Below the pieces are notes generated by a model. The model saw nothing but the letters and a program-made list of their open reading frames with translations, did not search any database and had not been told where the DNA came from. From Deroplatys truncata (taxonomy: Eukaryota; Arthropoda; Insecta; Mantodea; Mantidae): a DNA stretch of 64,000 bases. Within the stretch, counting starts at the first letter, position 1. Every line of letters begins with the position of its first letter. The position numbers and the translations under genes were made by a program. The stretch covers positions 197,936,507 through 198,000,506 of the forward strand of contig CM060975.1 in NCBI GenBank assembly GCA_030765065.1, written 5' to 3'. Below are positions 23,443 through 34,673 of this stretch, in pieces.

Positions 23443-23735
23443 GTCGTCCTCAGTGGTGTAGTGGCTAGCCTTTAGCTCCCGAGGTCGCGGGTTCAAACCT
23501 GGCGGAGGGCGATGGATCTTTTTCGGGCGTAAAAATCCTTAGCATAGCTTCCTTCGGAAGGGAAGTAAAGCCGGTGATCCCCTGTCGTAGATTTACTGCA
23601 CGTAAAAGAACCTCAAGCCTGATAAAGAGACCTCTGAACAAAATTACCGGCTTTTCACGCCCAATATAGAATGGGACACTAAGGACCACAACAGATAAAG
23701 AGCGTCCATAAATAAATAAATAAATAAATCGATCT
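23443..23735 (+). repeat. SINE family B copy
   Basis: Head: GTGTAGTGGCTAGCC (A box) and GGTCGCGGGTTCAAACC (B box). Body: AAAATCCTTAGCATAGCTTC, GGGAAGTAAAGCCGGT, GTAAAAGAACCTCAAGCCTG and CACGCCCAATATAGAATGGG. Tail: GAGCGTCCATAAATAAATAA. It is the best-preserved of the five copies in the window, and the tail ends in an (AAAT)n run. Confidence 0.85.
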
Positions 23736-23941
23736 TTTTGTCCTTCATTCTTCTGCGCATATCCCATGATACTTTCAATGATAGTCTTTAGATTAGTCTT
23801 TTTAACTTCTAGTCTGATATCTCGACTTCAAAAAATTCCATTCAACTGTCTTATTGGTGCATGAGCCTAAGAGGTTCTGTTACTTACTTTCACTTCAGAG
23901 TTACCTATCTCAGTATAGTAGGGCCCATTGTCTAAACCGTT

Positions 23942-24225
23942 CTACGTACTTAACTTTAGGTCTCTTCCGTTGTTAATTTTGAATCCTCTCTTATCATATG
24001 TGTTCAGTAATCTTCTCATCATAAACTCTGTATCATAGTCTTGAGCTATTATCATCTGCAAATAGCAGTGAGGGATGATAACCTTATCTCCGATTGGAAT
24101 ACCCATCGGTCTACAAGAAGTATTCCAGGTTTCCACAAATATTTACAGGTTCAATAAAGAGAGACTTCAGAATTAAAATCTTTGAGTAGGGATGCGGACC
24201 TGTTGGAACCCAAAGGAAGGGAGTG
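23942..24225 (-). pseudogene. LINE reverse-transcriptase fragment
   Basis: On the minus strand a 64-codon frame reads PIGDKVIIPHCYLQMIIAQD, then YDTEFMMRRLLNTYDKRGFK and IN. This matches the reverse-transcriptase stretch around the FADD box (here LQMI, probably from LFADD by a frameshift) and the following GLKIN motif. Upstream on the same strand a frameshifted trace resembles the QG...SP.LFN motif. The piece is short, broken and has no flanking LINE parts in order. Confidence 0.6.
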
Positions 24226-24531
24226 GAAAACCTATGAGAAAGACGGTACGTAGTCTGAAATCTGCTTCAGGTTACTTTTAATATGCTTGAGCCGTTTCCA
24301 TTCCTTTGGAATCAAATTACAGTTAACTGATATTGTCTACTTGAATGCTATCTGCAGCGATACAACAAATTTTGGTAAACATATTAATGGATTGATTGTA
24401 TTTTCTGACTGGTAAAAATGCTTGCCGCCTACTTTTCAGTGTAACAGTGTCTTCAGAGGAATCTTACGACGTTCATTCGTTTAAATATCTAACTTATGTA
24501 GTTTACAAACGTTTGCAAATCAGATTGTAAG

Positions 24532-24740
24532 TTAATAATTCATTCGGTCAATTAGATCATCAATCAAACCACCAATCGTCCATTTCCCTTGTTTTACAAT
24601 TGCCCCTCGTTTCAACGAATTCATTTTATATCTTATATTGTTTATCATCTGGTATGTTCTTCTGCCTCGAACCCTTTCCCCATTCACCATTTCTTCCAAA
24701 TTATCTCTTTTCACTGTTGTATACGTATTTTTAAGTGTCT
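24532..24740 (-). pseudogene. possible LINE C-terminal fragment
   Basis: The minus-strand frame contains VNGERVRGRRTYQMINNIR, which resembles the GKRxRGRRRxxWxxDI motif at the C-terminus of many insect LINE ORF2 proteins. On its own strand it lies upstream of the reverse-transcriptase fragment at 23942-24225, the wrong order for one element, so the two are separate or rearranged pieces. The open frame continues to 24906, but its N-terminal half is not recognised. Confidence 0.45.
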
Positions 24741-26150
24741 TGATCGCTTTAACCATATACGTGGCGTTGCATTTAAAATCGTCCGAAATAGAAGGAAAAT
24801 GGACACTGCATTTTTTTAAACGAAACGTAACTTTTTGTATTTGGAGACAAGCCCAATACAGTGCTTTATGCAAACTCTTAAAATTCAGAACCTCATAGTT
24901 TTGCAATTAAAATTATTCAAATTTAGTGTAGCTTCCTAAAATTCCAAATTTCAGGCAGTTATAACTCTGAAACCTTTAAATCTAATTATTTAAATCCAGC
25001 TTTATTTTGATTCCCTAAACTTTAATTTCATATTGATAAATAAACATAATTCTTCGTTTTATTTAAGTGAAGAAATTTCCTTTTGTTTTCAAGTGTAGGC
25101 GGTTACGGATTAAGGAAAATAACTTTATTATATATGGTAAGATTCAATTAAACACAACATTATTATACTGTAATGGTTACTGATAACGTTTCGTCTAAAA
25201 TAAAGAAGTAAATTACTTTACGCGCTCATGGCCGCTCTCCACGTTTGTTTCGAACTGAAGGTCAAGCAAGCTACTGTGCATGGTTAAACAATGGGAACGC
25301 TACTAAGCAGTATGCGGTTCTGAGTGGGTATTTCCTCACTCATTCACAGAGCGCTTGGTGAGCATCGTGCATCAACTACGTAAATCGCTGCATTTATTCA
25401 CTTTTTATATTATAACTTCGAACATCCAAACATAACCACTTCACCAACATTGCCGGCTTCTCTTAATGGCACTGTGGATTATTCTCAATCTAATATTTTA
25501 GTTTTATAAAAATCCAGAAATGCTTAAAATAAGTAAAACTGTATATAGATTTGTAAATATTATGAAAATAATTAGTATGTGCTGTAATGAAATGCGGATT
25601 GTATTCTCAAAAATGAGATTTGGTACAATATTCTGAAATAAAGGATTCCGGAGCTATGCGACTTAAATTGCGACAAAAAGAATTAATACGATACATTTAT
25701 CGTTCAATGACATGACAACCCTTGGGTTTCAGATGTTAATATTTGATAAATATACTTTCCTTAGCACCGCTTATCAATAGGAAAAATTACAATGGAAACA
25801 AAAAATACGAGGTCCCCCGTTCGATTTCACTAGGAATGCCCCACACCTGCGTTGTTCACAAGCAGTAACACGTCCTGCTGGATACTGGAAGGCCATAATA
25901 ATGGCATTGTGCTGTTAAAAATACCAATGACTGTTTCATGATTTACTTTTGGAAGCATTTCACACTACATTAAGACTTCATGCCTTGACTGTTTAGAGTA
26001 AGAATGCCAACAATAAAGTTTACCACACCTGTTTTCATACATTATTTAATACCATCTCGTAGCTTATTGACATGTAAGAAAACCAAAGAGTGGATTCAGA
26101 TGGAAGTTTTCATTTTAAGTTCTGAGCACATTTTTGTTTACTTCAAAATT
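24741..26150. other. unrecognised AT-rich stretch
   Basis: No frame or repeat was recognised. A GC-richer spot near 25220-25380 and a TTCGATTT spot near 25823 were checked without result. Confidence 0.5.
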
Positions 26151-26183
26151 GGAACTCACCGACAGATATAATTATATTTATTT

Positions 26184-26402
26184 TTGTGTACTTGTTTACG
26201 TATCAATTTCATTTACAAAGACAGAAGCCTTGTCAAGCTTGCTTGCCTTGTGATGCAAGTTACCAATGCTGGAAGAGAACCATTGGAAATTCAAGATGTT
26301 ATGACTGAACCTTGTGGTTGTGGGCATGCCCCACATGAAAGGTGCTACCACGTTTTTATTCCGCTTCAACAGACACACATTTTGAACGTGACTCTCGATT
26401 GA
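26184..26402 (+). CDS. possible host-gene exon, unknown protein
   Basis: A 72-codon frame has balanced amino-acid composition: VTNAGREPLEIQDVMTEPCG, then CGHAPHERCYHVFIPLQQTH. That is unusual in a window where most frames are low-complexity. A possible splice acceptor (CATTTACAAAG or AGACAG) lies at about 26211-26223. I do not recognise the family, there is no adjacent exon, and it could be chance or an undescribed transposon piece. Confidence 0.25.
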   Translation: MCTCLRINFIYKDRSLVKLACLVMQVTNAGREPLEIQDVMTEPCGCGHAPHERCYHVFIPLQQTHILNVTLD

Positions 26403-26656
26403 CTCGCACCTAATGAGAAAACATTCCCACTTGCCCACAGACACGTATCTCAGCTCGACTTTTCCTTACCTGTTTTCGAATTTCACATGTCTTGCAACTT
26501 CACCATCGTGTGAAGAGGATTTTCAGAATTCGAAGGTTAACTTGCTTCATTACGGAGAAGAGAAATGTTATTAATTTTAAAGTTCGCTAAAAGCGCCTGC
26601 ATACCAGTTTGTTTCAATCACTGTAACTTAAAATATTTATAGCTACAAATCCACTA

Positions 26657-27760
26657 AAAATATCTGTTTTGTTACATTCACATTATTTTCTATACCCTCT
26701 ATAGCTTGTTAGTGGATATATAATCAATTCCTACGAAAGCTACTACGTATAGTAGGTAGGGGAAGTACTGTATTCCACCCAAAAATTGGATACGGAGATT
26801 TCGCCGGAAATACATGTTTTGAGACCCCCTGAATCCAAAAAAAGCATTTTAGGAAATATGTCCGTGTGTGTGTCTGTGAACAGCATAACTCAGAAACGAA
26901 CAGTCGGATAAACACCAAACTTGGTATCTTCCAGAGATGCGACACGAAGGTTTTTCAAGAAAATCCCCCCACCTCAGATTACACTTTACATGGAACATTT
27001 TTCGAAAATTTTAATTTTCTCAAAAATGGCTCTAACGATTTTGATTAAAATATCATATGTTTAAGATATTTTTATTGCAAATGAAATGTATATCTCGAAT
27101 TTTCTGGGAATGTCTCCAAAAGTGCTCTTCATTCTGAACGACTTTTGCATAACTGGTAAACCATAAGAGATAGACAAAATGTTACTACACACAAAATGTA
27201 GATCGCGTTAAAATACACAATTTATGTCATATAAATTTTTTGTTGTTGGGTGAACCATTTTCGAGATATTGCTTGTTATTCCCTTAAATTTTCCAATTCT
27301 TATACTTTTTCTCAAATTCGTTATTCATTTTTTGTCCTGGTAATGCAAAGAGAATGGAATACTTCACATAGCAACCAACTCTTAAAATATTTGACTATAG
27401 CTTAAAACCTACCAATTTCCCTTGCATCTACAAGAAAATTATCAATAAGATTAACATCTCGATATCTCGATTAACATATGGAGAATAAGCGTTTGTAAAA
27501 ATAGTTTGTACAACAGTAGAGAAAGTCATGTGAGTGTAACATATCAGATTTTTTCTATTTACTTCATTTTAATCGAGATAAACTTTTGCATAAATATGTA
27601 GCTACATTACACATTTCGTTGCAGATACAAAGGCAACAGCAATAGTCAAATGTTTAAGAACTAGACGCTATATGCTGACCCAAAGAGTCTAATAACGGAT
27701 ATATCAGAAACGGCCATTCGTATCGAGAAATAGTGGTATCATCACTAAGACAAAGTGACC
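26657..27760 (-). mobile_element. family-H repeat (minus), split by a plus-strand family-H copy
   Basis: The 3' end of a minus copy (ATATCTGTTTTGTTACATTC to ATTCCTACGAAAGC, 26657-26740) resumes after the inserted copy with ATTTACTTCATTTTAATCGA at about 27556 and continues to about 27760. The join reconstitutes the usual family order. Confidence 0.75.
26741..27554 (+). mobile_element. family-H repeat inserted in another family-H copy
   Basis: It begins at the 5' palindrome (TACTACGTATAGTAGGTAGG; the TTTTTACTTTCTC tip is absent) and ends AGTCATGTGAGTGTAACATA, TCAGATTTT. The microsatellite is short (GTGTGTGTC, about 26862). This is a clear family-into-itself insertion. Confidence 0.8.
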
Positions 27761-28259
27761 CTAATAACAGAACAGATACGCGCCTATTGTAGCATCTATG
27801 TTTTTGTTAGCGACAGAAAAAGTACGACCCAGAGTACTGCTTCCAATGGTTATTTTGGAACCTGTTAGATTCAACCCCAGAAGAATTTCCAATGTGCTGT
27901 TATTTTGAAAGCTTTTGCTTCAACGCCTGTTATTATTTTTTAACAGTTCCGCTTGTGTTCAGCTCAACTCTAGTTCACTATTTTAACGGTTACTGCAATT
28001 ATATGGTAATAGCTTTTCGCCTCACCGCAACGAATGAAAATCACGCCGTTCTTTTCACTCCCTCATTTGACACGTTTTTTCCGATGCAATGAACAGAAAT
28101 TAAGTTTCTAGTAAAACTTTCTTCCTCATTGTTTCTTTCTTCGCGCTTTGATCCAAGCAAAACATGGGAAACACCAATGTGTTTAGTGATTTCTAATGTG
28201 AAAACATTAACATCTTTTTTAATTTGGTAGAGACAAACATGGCTTAATGTGCAACAGAA
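27761..28259. other. unrecognised stretch
   Basis: A 66-codon frame at 27892-28092 has no recognisable motif. No shared repeat was seen. Confidence 0.5.
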
Positions 28260-29152
28260 TTTTTACTTTCTCTTCTACGTATAGTAAATAGGGGAATTAT
28301 TGCATTTCATCCGAAAATTAGATATCGAGATTTCACAGGAAATACATGATTTGAGGTGCCCTGAATCCAATTAAAGCATTTTTGGAAATATTTCCGTCCG
28401 TCTATCTGTCTATTTGTTAGTCTGTCAGACTGTGGACAGCATAACTCAAAAACGAAAAGCTGGATAAATACCAAAAGTGGTATTTGAGTTTAGTAGCTTC
28501 CAAGAATGCGACAAGAAGATTTTCAAGAAAATCCCCCCATTCCAGACTACCCTTTAAATTGAACATTTTTCGAAAAACTGATTTTCTCAAAAATGGCTCT
28601 ACGATTTTGATTAAAAGTATCGTATATTTAAAATATTTTCATGGCAAAAGAAACGTATATCTTGAATTATTTGGGAATGTCCCCAAAAGTCCTCTTCATT
28701 CTGAATGATTTTCGCTTAACTAGTAAACCATAAGCGACAGACGAAATTTTATTACACAAAAATGCAGATCTCGTTAAAACACGCAATTTATGTCATATAC
28801 TTTTTTGTGAGAGAACCTTATAAAAAATTATTGGAATACACGTACATATGTATTTATTATTTAAACCCTCTAAAATTTTCCCAGATATTCCTGGTTATGT
28901 ATTTGAATTTTCCAATTCTTATACTTTTTCTCAAATGGGGAATTCGTTATTCGTATTTTTAATATCCTGAACATGCAAAGAGAATGAATGCTCCACATAG
29001 CGACCAACTCTTAAAATATTTGACTATCACTTAAAGCTTACCATTAGTAATAAGTTTATCTCGATTAATATGAAGTAGATGGACAATAAGCGTTTGTAAA
29101 AATAGCTTATACAAGAATAGAGAAAGTCATGTGAGTGCAGCACATCAGATTT
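28260..29152 (+). mobile_element. family-H repeat, full length
   Basis: It starts TTTTTACTTTCTCTTCTACG and ends GAAAGTCATGTGAGTGCAGC, ACATCAGATT. The microsatellite position holds TCCGTCCGTCTATCTGTCTA-type repeats instead of pure GT, so the simple repeat varies in type as well as length. Length is about 893 bp. Confidence 0.85.
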
Positions 29153-29335
29153 GTTGAGTTATGCTGTTCATAGATACACACACGCAGACAAGCTCCTGAA
29201 CATTTTTCCAAAAGTGCCTTTTTATATTTACGGAGACTCAAAACATTAGTCCTTGGTGAAATCTCGGAATAGAATTTTTGGATGGAATGCAATATCTTCA
29301 CCATCTACAATGTAGGTGGTAGAGAAATTAAAATG
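29153..29335 (-). mobile_element. family-H 5'-end fragment, inverted against the previous copy
   Basis: It reads TTGAGTTATGCTGTTCATAG, then CACACACGCAG, GGTGAAATCTCGGAATAGAA and GGTGGTAGAGAAATTAAAA, the family's 5' end in reverse. It abuts the 3' end of the copy at 28260-29152. Confidence 0.75.
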
Positions 29336-29557
29336 TAGTTATAAGAATAATGATTATTTTAGATTTAAAAAATTAATTAAAAATATGTTTTTTCGATGTT
29401 ATTTTTTGAAGAATCTGAAAAGAAAATTAATAAAATTGCTTTTAAAGCAGTTCTTACAAAGTTGTAGAATTAACTCTTTGGAGTTCTCAATAGAAAAGTT
29501 AATCTCGAATGAAAGGGCTTCATCCCCTATGACAATACTTGACTGTATCCAATCATT

Positions 29558-29940
29558 CATTCATTCTCTATTTAACCTCCTCTTATGTAGGACTTACGCC
29601 CCCAGGACTTACAGGCGGGTGCCTGGGGTCAGAGGCCCGTCGAGGAGCAGACACTCATGGATCTGACAGAAGATCCAGGATGGGTGATCAGCCCGATGCC
29701 TGGTATGGGAGGAAGGAAGGAAGGAAGGGAGGAAGTAAATGAAACGAAATGATAGTGAAATGGATGAAAGGAAAGATGATGATGGAGCAGTTGGTGGAAT
29801 GAATGGCGGGGAAACCGGAGAACCCGGAGAAAACCCGCCCAGACCCGCTTTGTCCACCACAAATCCCACATGCGGGTCCCAGGGTTTGAACCCGGATGGC
29901 CTCGGTGAGAGGCGAGCGGTCTAACCACTCGGCCACGGCG
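29558..29940 (-). repeat. SINE family C copy with perfect 13-bp target duplication
   Basis: GTATCCAATCATT flanks it exactly at 29545-29557 and 29941-29953. Reversed, the head is CCGTGGCCGAGTGGTTAGAC (A box) and ATCCGGGTTCAAACCCTGG (B box), followed by GCATGTGGGATTTGTGG and GGGTTTTCTCCGGGTTCTCC. A GGAA microsatellite lies within the body at about 29710-29730. Several frames of 60-146 codons across it are shadows of its GC content. Confidence 0.92.
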
Positions 29941-30099
29941 GTATCCAATCATTAATGCGAAAAAGGTCAAACTGAAGTGTCTCTTTCCTAGTTTGGGACA
30001 TGAATTCATAACTGCAATGAAACCCACTCCCATGACAATTTTAGAAAAAACCTCCCGATTTGCAAACAACTCTTTCTAGACTAACCATTAAATACGAAT

Positions 30100-30205
30100 A
30101 AGTTTTAATTTCTCTGCTAGGTATAGTAAGTAAGGGAAGTATTGTATTCCACTCAAAAATTCGCTGTCTTAGAGTTCACCGGAAGTATACGGTTTGAGGC
30201 CGCAC
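30100..30205 (+). mobile_element. family-H 5'-end fragment
   Basis: It contains CTAGGTATAGTAAGTAAGGG, AGTATTGTATTCCACTCAAA and TTCACCGGAAGTATACGG, the first 100 bp or so of the family. Confidence 0.75.
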
Positions 30206-30565
30206 CGAACATAACAGGACAACAAACGCCAGTGATACACCTTTCGTGCTCTCATGTTTGCATGGTTTACGTTACGGCTCTCTACGAGTAATTTTTTATT
30301 TAACTCTACAAAGAGTATAATCGGTAATGTTAAACCAAACAGCGTACACTATATTTACAAAATAGCTATGAATGGCTAGTGATAGGTCAAATAAAGACAT
30401 TTTAATTATTTGTCAATATAAAAAGGAAATTTATTCCCTCGAAAATAGTCTCTGTAACTGAAGTGGAAAATATTCTAAGATCTTTTCAGTAGATTTACAC
30501 TGTTCTTGTCTATCATTACTGACTGTACACTCTAGTGCAAACCTGGGAGTTGTCTCTGAATAAAC
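30206..30565. other. unrecognised stretch
   Basis: No frame or shared repeat was recognised. Confidence 0.5.
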
Positions 30566-30569
30566 AGGA

Positions 30570-30645
30570 CCCGCTAATCGTGTTCATGATCCGCTAATCG
30601 TGTTCGGCCACTCAATAATCCCCTTCCGCTAATCGTCTTCGCTGA
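30570..30645 (+). repeat. three direct copies of CCGCTAATCGTGTTC
   Basis: CCGCTAATCGTGTTC occurs at about 30571 and 30589, and CCGCTAATCGTCTTC at about 30627. The spacings are 18 and 38 bases. Purpose is unknown; it may be a decayed minisatellite or binding-site array. Confidence 0.7.
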
Positions 30646-30789
30646 TAAGCAAGAGGAGTTATTGCGCCTGTTCCCCACTGACCTGCGTTTGTTTGGATTT
30701 GCCCCGTTGAATTCTGCAACTCTTTTAACGCACGAAGGGATATCTACACAAGTGAAACACGGCGCTGTTGGACCACCTGGTACATTCAA

Positions 30790-31209
30790 GAACGGTATGC
30801 CGACTTGTTACACGAAGAATTACACGCTGACTGACTATTTCACCCCAGCTAAGCTTATATACTGCTACCTGCAAACCTTCATGATTTCTACATGTACACA
30901 AGTTTTTATAACATTTTTTCATTGGCTGAATTTCTTTCTGTTAATTTTTAGTGATCTCTCATTGGCGCACATTTAAGTTTTCCAATTTCAACGGTGCCTT
31001 ATACTGCATTAAACTGACACTGCTTTACCTCTACACCTCGGTGAAAACCTCCCCCCCACCCAAGGATACAATAGAACTGCGCATCGCCCAAGGCAAGGCT
31101 TTTAAAATACCACAAAGACTGCAACGGTTGCCTAGGCTTTATTTTGTACAGAAAAGTTTGCAAGTAACACTGCGTGATTACGGGGTCATTTATTAACTAA
31201 TATTTACAA
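30790..31209. other. unrecognised stretch
   Basis: Small open frames (for example 30662-30976) have no convincing homology. Confidence 0.45.
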
Positions 31210-31640
31210 GAATATAACAATATAGTGATTTTTTGCGGGCTTTCTAATGGTGTTAATTTAATATTCCTGAAATCAAAGTTGTAGAATTTTATCAGATTTG
31301 ACTTTGATTATTTGCCAATAACTTCGTAATTAATGATGGTTAATACATGTTTTCTTACCACCAGAATTATCGCTTCAAACACACTATTTATTTTACATAA
31401 GGTATTTTTGTGGCATCAGCCATTTCTGAGATATGCGTTATTAATGGTTCGAATAATTGTTTTTGCCATCCTTTTCAACTGTCGATTTTCAGTTGTTTTT
31501 CGCGATTGCATGGAAAGTGTATGAAATTTTAAGGCCAATATACACAGTCCAGTTCATAAATATTTGACTGTCTCTATTCCCTTTGTATCTATAATGAAAT
31601 TGTGATGTAGCTAATTCTGTAGGGATTTATTTGTAAGGGA
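31210..31640 (+). mobile_element. family-H middle fragment
   Basis: It reads GTGGCATCAGCCATTTCTGA, TTATTAATGGTTCGAATAAT, CAGTTGTTTTTCGCGATTGC and ATGGAAAGTGTATG. This belongs to the subtype also seen at 35.3 and 41.4 kb. Both ends are missing. Confidence 0.65.
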
Positions 31641-31796
31641 TGAACAAAGTTACTCTTATTTGTGATGTTTGAAAAGTTATCCTTCTGCTAAATGTAAATA
31701 CTATAAAACTCTTTCTATACTCAATGTAAATGCTAGAAAACAAATAAAGACGTGAGCAACAAGAAAATGACAAAATAATTACGAAACATGGAGTTT

Positions 31797-32062
31797 TTTT
31801 TATGGACGATCTTTAACTCTATGTTCCTTAGTATCCATTCTATATTGGGCGTGAAAGAGCGTGAAAGAGCGTAAATTTTGCTCAGAGGCTTCTTTATCAG
31901 ACTTGAGATTCTTATACGCGCCCTAAATCTACGACACAGAAGCACCGGGTTTACTTCCCTTCCGAAGGAAGCCATGTTAAGGATTATAATGTCCGAAAAA
32001 ATGCATCGTCCTCCGGGTTTGAACCCGCGACCTCGGAACTAGAGGCTAACATAGTACCACTA
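31797..32062 (-). repeat. SINE family B copy, minus strand
   Basis: Reversed, it has GAGGTCGCGGGTTCAAACCC (B box), CCTTAACATGGCTTCCTTCG, GGAAGTAAACCCGGTG and CACGCCCAATATAGAATGG. GTGAAAGAGC is duplicated at about 31851-31870. Confidence 0.8.
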
Positions 32063-32081
32063 GAAAATGGAGGTTAAAAGA

Positions 32082-32781
32082 AAAAAATCTGATGTGTTAC
32101 ACTCACATGACTTTCTCTACTCCTGTACAAACTATTTTTACAAACGCTTATTCTCCATATGCTTCATTTTAATCGAGATATCGAGATGTTAAGCTTATTG
32201 CTAATTTTCTTGTAGGTGCAAGGGGAATATGGTAGGTTTTAAGCGATAGTAAAATCTTTTAAGCGCAGGTTGCTATGTGGCGCATTCCATTCTCTTTGCA
32301 TATCCAGGATAAAAAAATTGAATAACGAGTTTCCATTTGAGAAAAAGTATAAGTATTGGAAAACTTAAGTTAATAACAAGTAATATCTCTAAAGTGGTTC
32401 ACTCAATAAAGAAAATGTATATGACATGAATTGTGTATTTTAACGCGATCTACATTTTTTTGTGTAGTAAAATTTTGTCTATCTCTTATGGTTTACCAAT
32501 TATGCAAGTCATTCACAATGAAGAATACTTTTGGAGACATTCCCAGAAAATTCGAGATATACATTTCATTTGTCATGAAAATATCTTAAATATATGATAT
32601 TTTAATCAAAATCACTTGAGCCATTTTTGAGAAAATTAAAATTTTCGAAAAATGTTCCACGTAAAGGGTAGTCCGGGGTAGGGGGATTTGCTTGAAAACC
32701 TTCGTATCGCATCTCTGGAAGGTACTGAACCTAAATACCAAGTTTGGTGTTTATCCGACTGTTCGTTTCTGAGTTATGCTG

Positions 32782-32843
<62 letters not shown>

Positions 32844-32981
32844 CACGGACATGTTTCCAAAATGCTTTTTTTTTTGGATTCAGGGGGTCCCAAAACATGT
32901 ATTTCCGGTGAAATCTCTGTATCGAATTTTTGGGTGGAATACAATACTTCCCCTACTTACTATACGTAGTAGAGAAAGTAA
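32082..32981 (-). mobile_element. family-H repeat, full length, with expanded CA microsatellite
   Basis: The minus-strand copy starts AATCTGATGTGTTACACTCA and ends ATACGTAGTAGAGAAAGTAA. The internal microsatellite at about 32784-32840 is an almost pure run of nearly 30 CA units, the longest in the window. All other landmarks of the family are present. Confidence 0.9.
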
Positions 32982-32989
32982 TAATGATG

Positions 32990-33735
32990 TAAAATAGGCT
33001 AATAAATATGCATGTTCATAATCTGGCGTCCATTATAAGATTTAAGTACAGGTTAGCAATGGCTATAATGCAACAATTAAAACACATATCGTCAGAATCC
33101 GGGTCTTGATGCTAATATATTTTTATAATTGCTACATATTAATCGACGAGATACATTATAGTTGTATTTGTGCTATGGGAAAATGGCCGCATTATGAACG
33201 GTCCACGTTTCCACGAAGTTTGGGTGTAAGATGATACAGAACGCTTGCTCTATTAAGTCGTTGCCCACGTGGCATGATCAAGAACTGGATTAGTGTTGTT
33301 ATCATGCTAATAGTCAGCTTGCTCACACTGATTACACTGTTTCTTCCAGCAAAATTCAGTTGGTGCTTGAAACCTTGGTGGTCGCTCTGATGCTTGTTTT
33401 GTTACTGCAACATTTAATTGTAAGCACTTGCAGTTGTAGTAGCAGTTAATAGAAGGGCGATCTCCGAAATAACGTACAAAGTTGCTTTATGCCATAATTG
33501 TATTTTTTCAATGTACCTCTCAGCAGTGTTCAAAATAATCCCCTTAGAGTTTAATGATTACTTCTCAACATTGCGGTCGACATTTAATGCTCCTTCGATG
33601 TTTAGCTCTCAGATGTATCAAGTCTCGGCGTTGCACAAGCGACTTTTTTTTAAACCTCCAATGGCAGTTTAATTCATTCATATACTTACTTCATATTCTT
33701 TATGAAATGTTGCTAGAATAATCTAGAAGATTTTT
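32990..33735. other. unrecognised stretch
   Basis: No frame or shared repeat was recognised. Confidence 0.5.
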
Positions 33736-33840
33736 AGTTTTTCTACAACGTACATAGTAGGAAGAAAAGGTATTGCATTTCACCAAAAATTCTATACCGA
33801 GATTTCACCGGAATTATATGTTTTGGGTCCCCCTCAATAA

Positions 33841-34555
33841 TGAAGTAAGAGTATTTATTTTAGAGACATGGATGTCTTGGCAGGGTTGTGGTGCGACTTA
33901 AGAATGTAGGCTTACACAGATTATAATTTTAATTCACTCCTTTTATTAATGCTTGATACGATTTAAATAACACTTCACTGATATAGAGCTGTGAAATTCT
34001 TTTATTAATTACTTGTACTTTTTAACACGTAAACTTATTTTTTCGTCTCACACGAATACGTGTGGACGCATCTCGCATCCGGTTACAAACACTGTCTGCA
34101 GGCAACTGAACTGATTTCAACCGCCTAAACTTGTAAATTTCTGTATTTCAAGTCTCTGATTGGTTATTCCAAATCCAATAGAATACCTTCATTTGACTAA
34201 AGCTTTTTCTGGTTGTTGATAGACTATTTTATAAACTGTCACAAAAATTTCATTATTGCTTCCAAGAACCACAAGTAGTATTGTTAAACTTTCAAATTCA
34301 TTATTTCCTCAAGGTTACCTCATTGTTAGCAACTTTAAACCTATTATTCTCACAGCTCCTACGTTATTAAATTACGTAATACATTCACATAACATTATTA
34401 CACATGAATACAATAATACAAACATATACAATGATTGCAATATACACTTTTTTATATATTGTTACATACACATATTGCTTTAAGGCGGGCTGATATTGAA
34501 TTTAAATATAATATAATTAGACTGAAATTATTTAAGTGTTAAAAATACTGCCTCA
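33841..34555 (-). mobile_element. solo LTR of family LTR-X, short variant, TSD ATAA
   Basis: The 715-bp insert is bounded by TGAAGTAAGAG and CTGCCTCA, with ATAA at 33837-33840 and 34556-34559. It aligns with the right two thirds of the copies at 12.0 and 18.5 kb. The PBS-like minisatellite and adjoining 300 bp are absent, yet the end TGAAGTA matches a minisatellite unit, so this is a legitimate shorter LTR and not a truncation after insertion. Confidence 0.85.
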
Positions 34556-34673
34556 ATAAAAAATAAACATTTTAAGAAAAATCCCCGTGTGAATGTGTGT
34601 GTGTGTGAACCGCATAACTAAAAAGCAAAAGTCAGATAAACACTAAACTTGGTGTTTAGGTTCACTGCCTTGT

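Noticed and set aside
23942..24740. One contiguous LINE ORF2 on the minus strand
   Set aside because: The C-terminal-like piece lies upstream of the reverse-transcriptase piece on that strand, so they cannot be one collinear element.
29629..30069. 146-codon minus-strand frame
   Set aside because: It spans SINE C and its GGAA microsatellite and crosses the SINE boundary fixed by the 13-bp duplication.
30570..30645. CRISPR-like direct repeats
   Set aside because: Only three units with unequal spacers in eukaryotic repeat-rich DNA; no cas genes or bacterial context.
30640..30790. pogo/Tigger-like transposase piece (ADKQEELLRLFPTDLRLFGF)
   Set aside because: The match to the DNA-binding region of Tigger-like proteins is suggestive, but only about 30 residues long with no second motif or terminal repeat, so it is not claimed.
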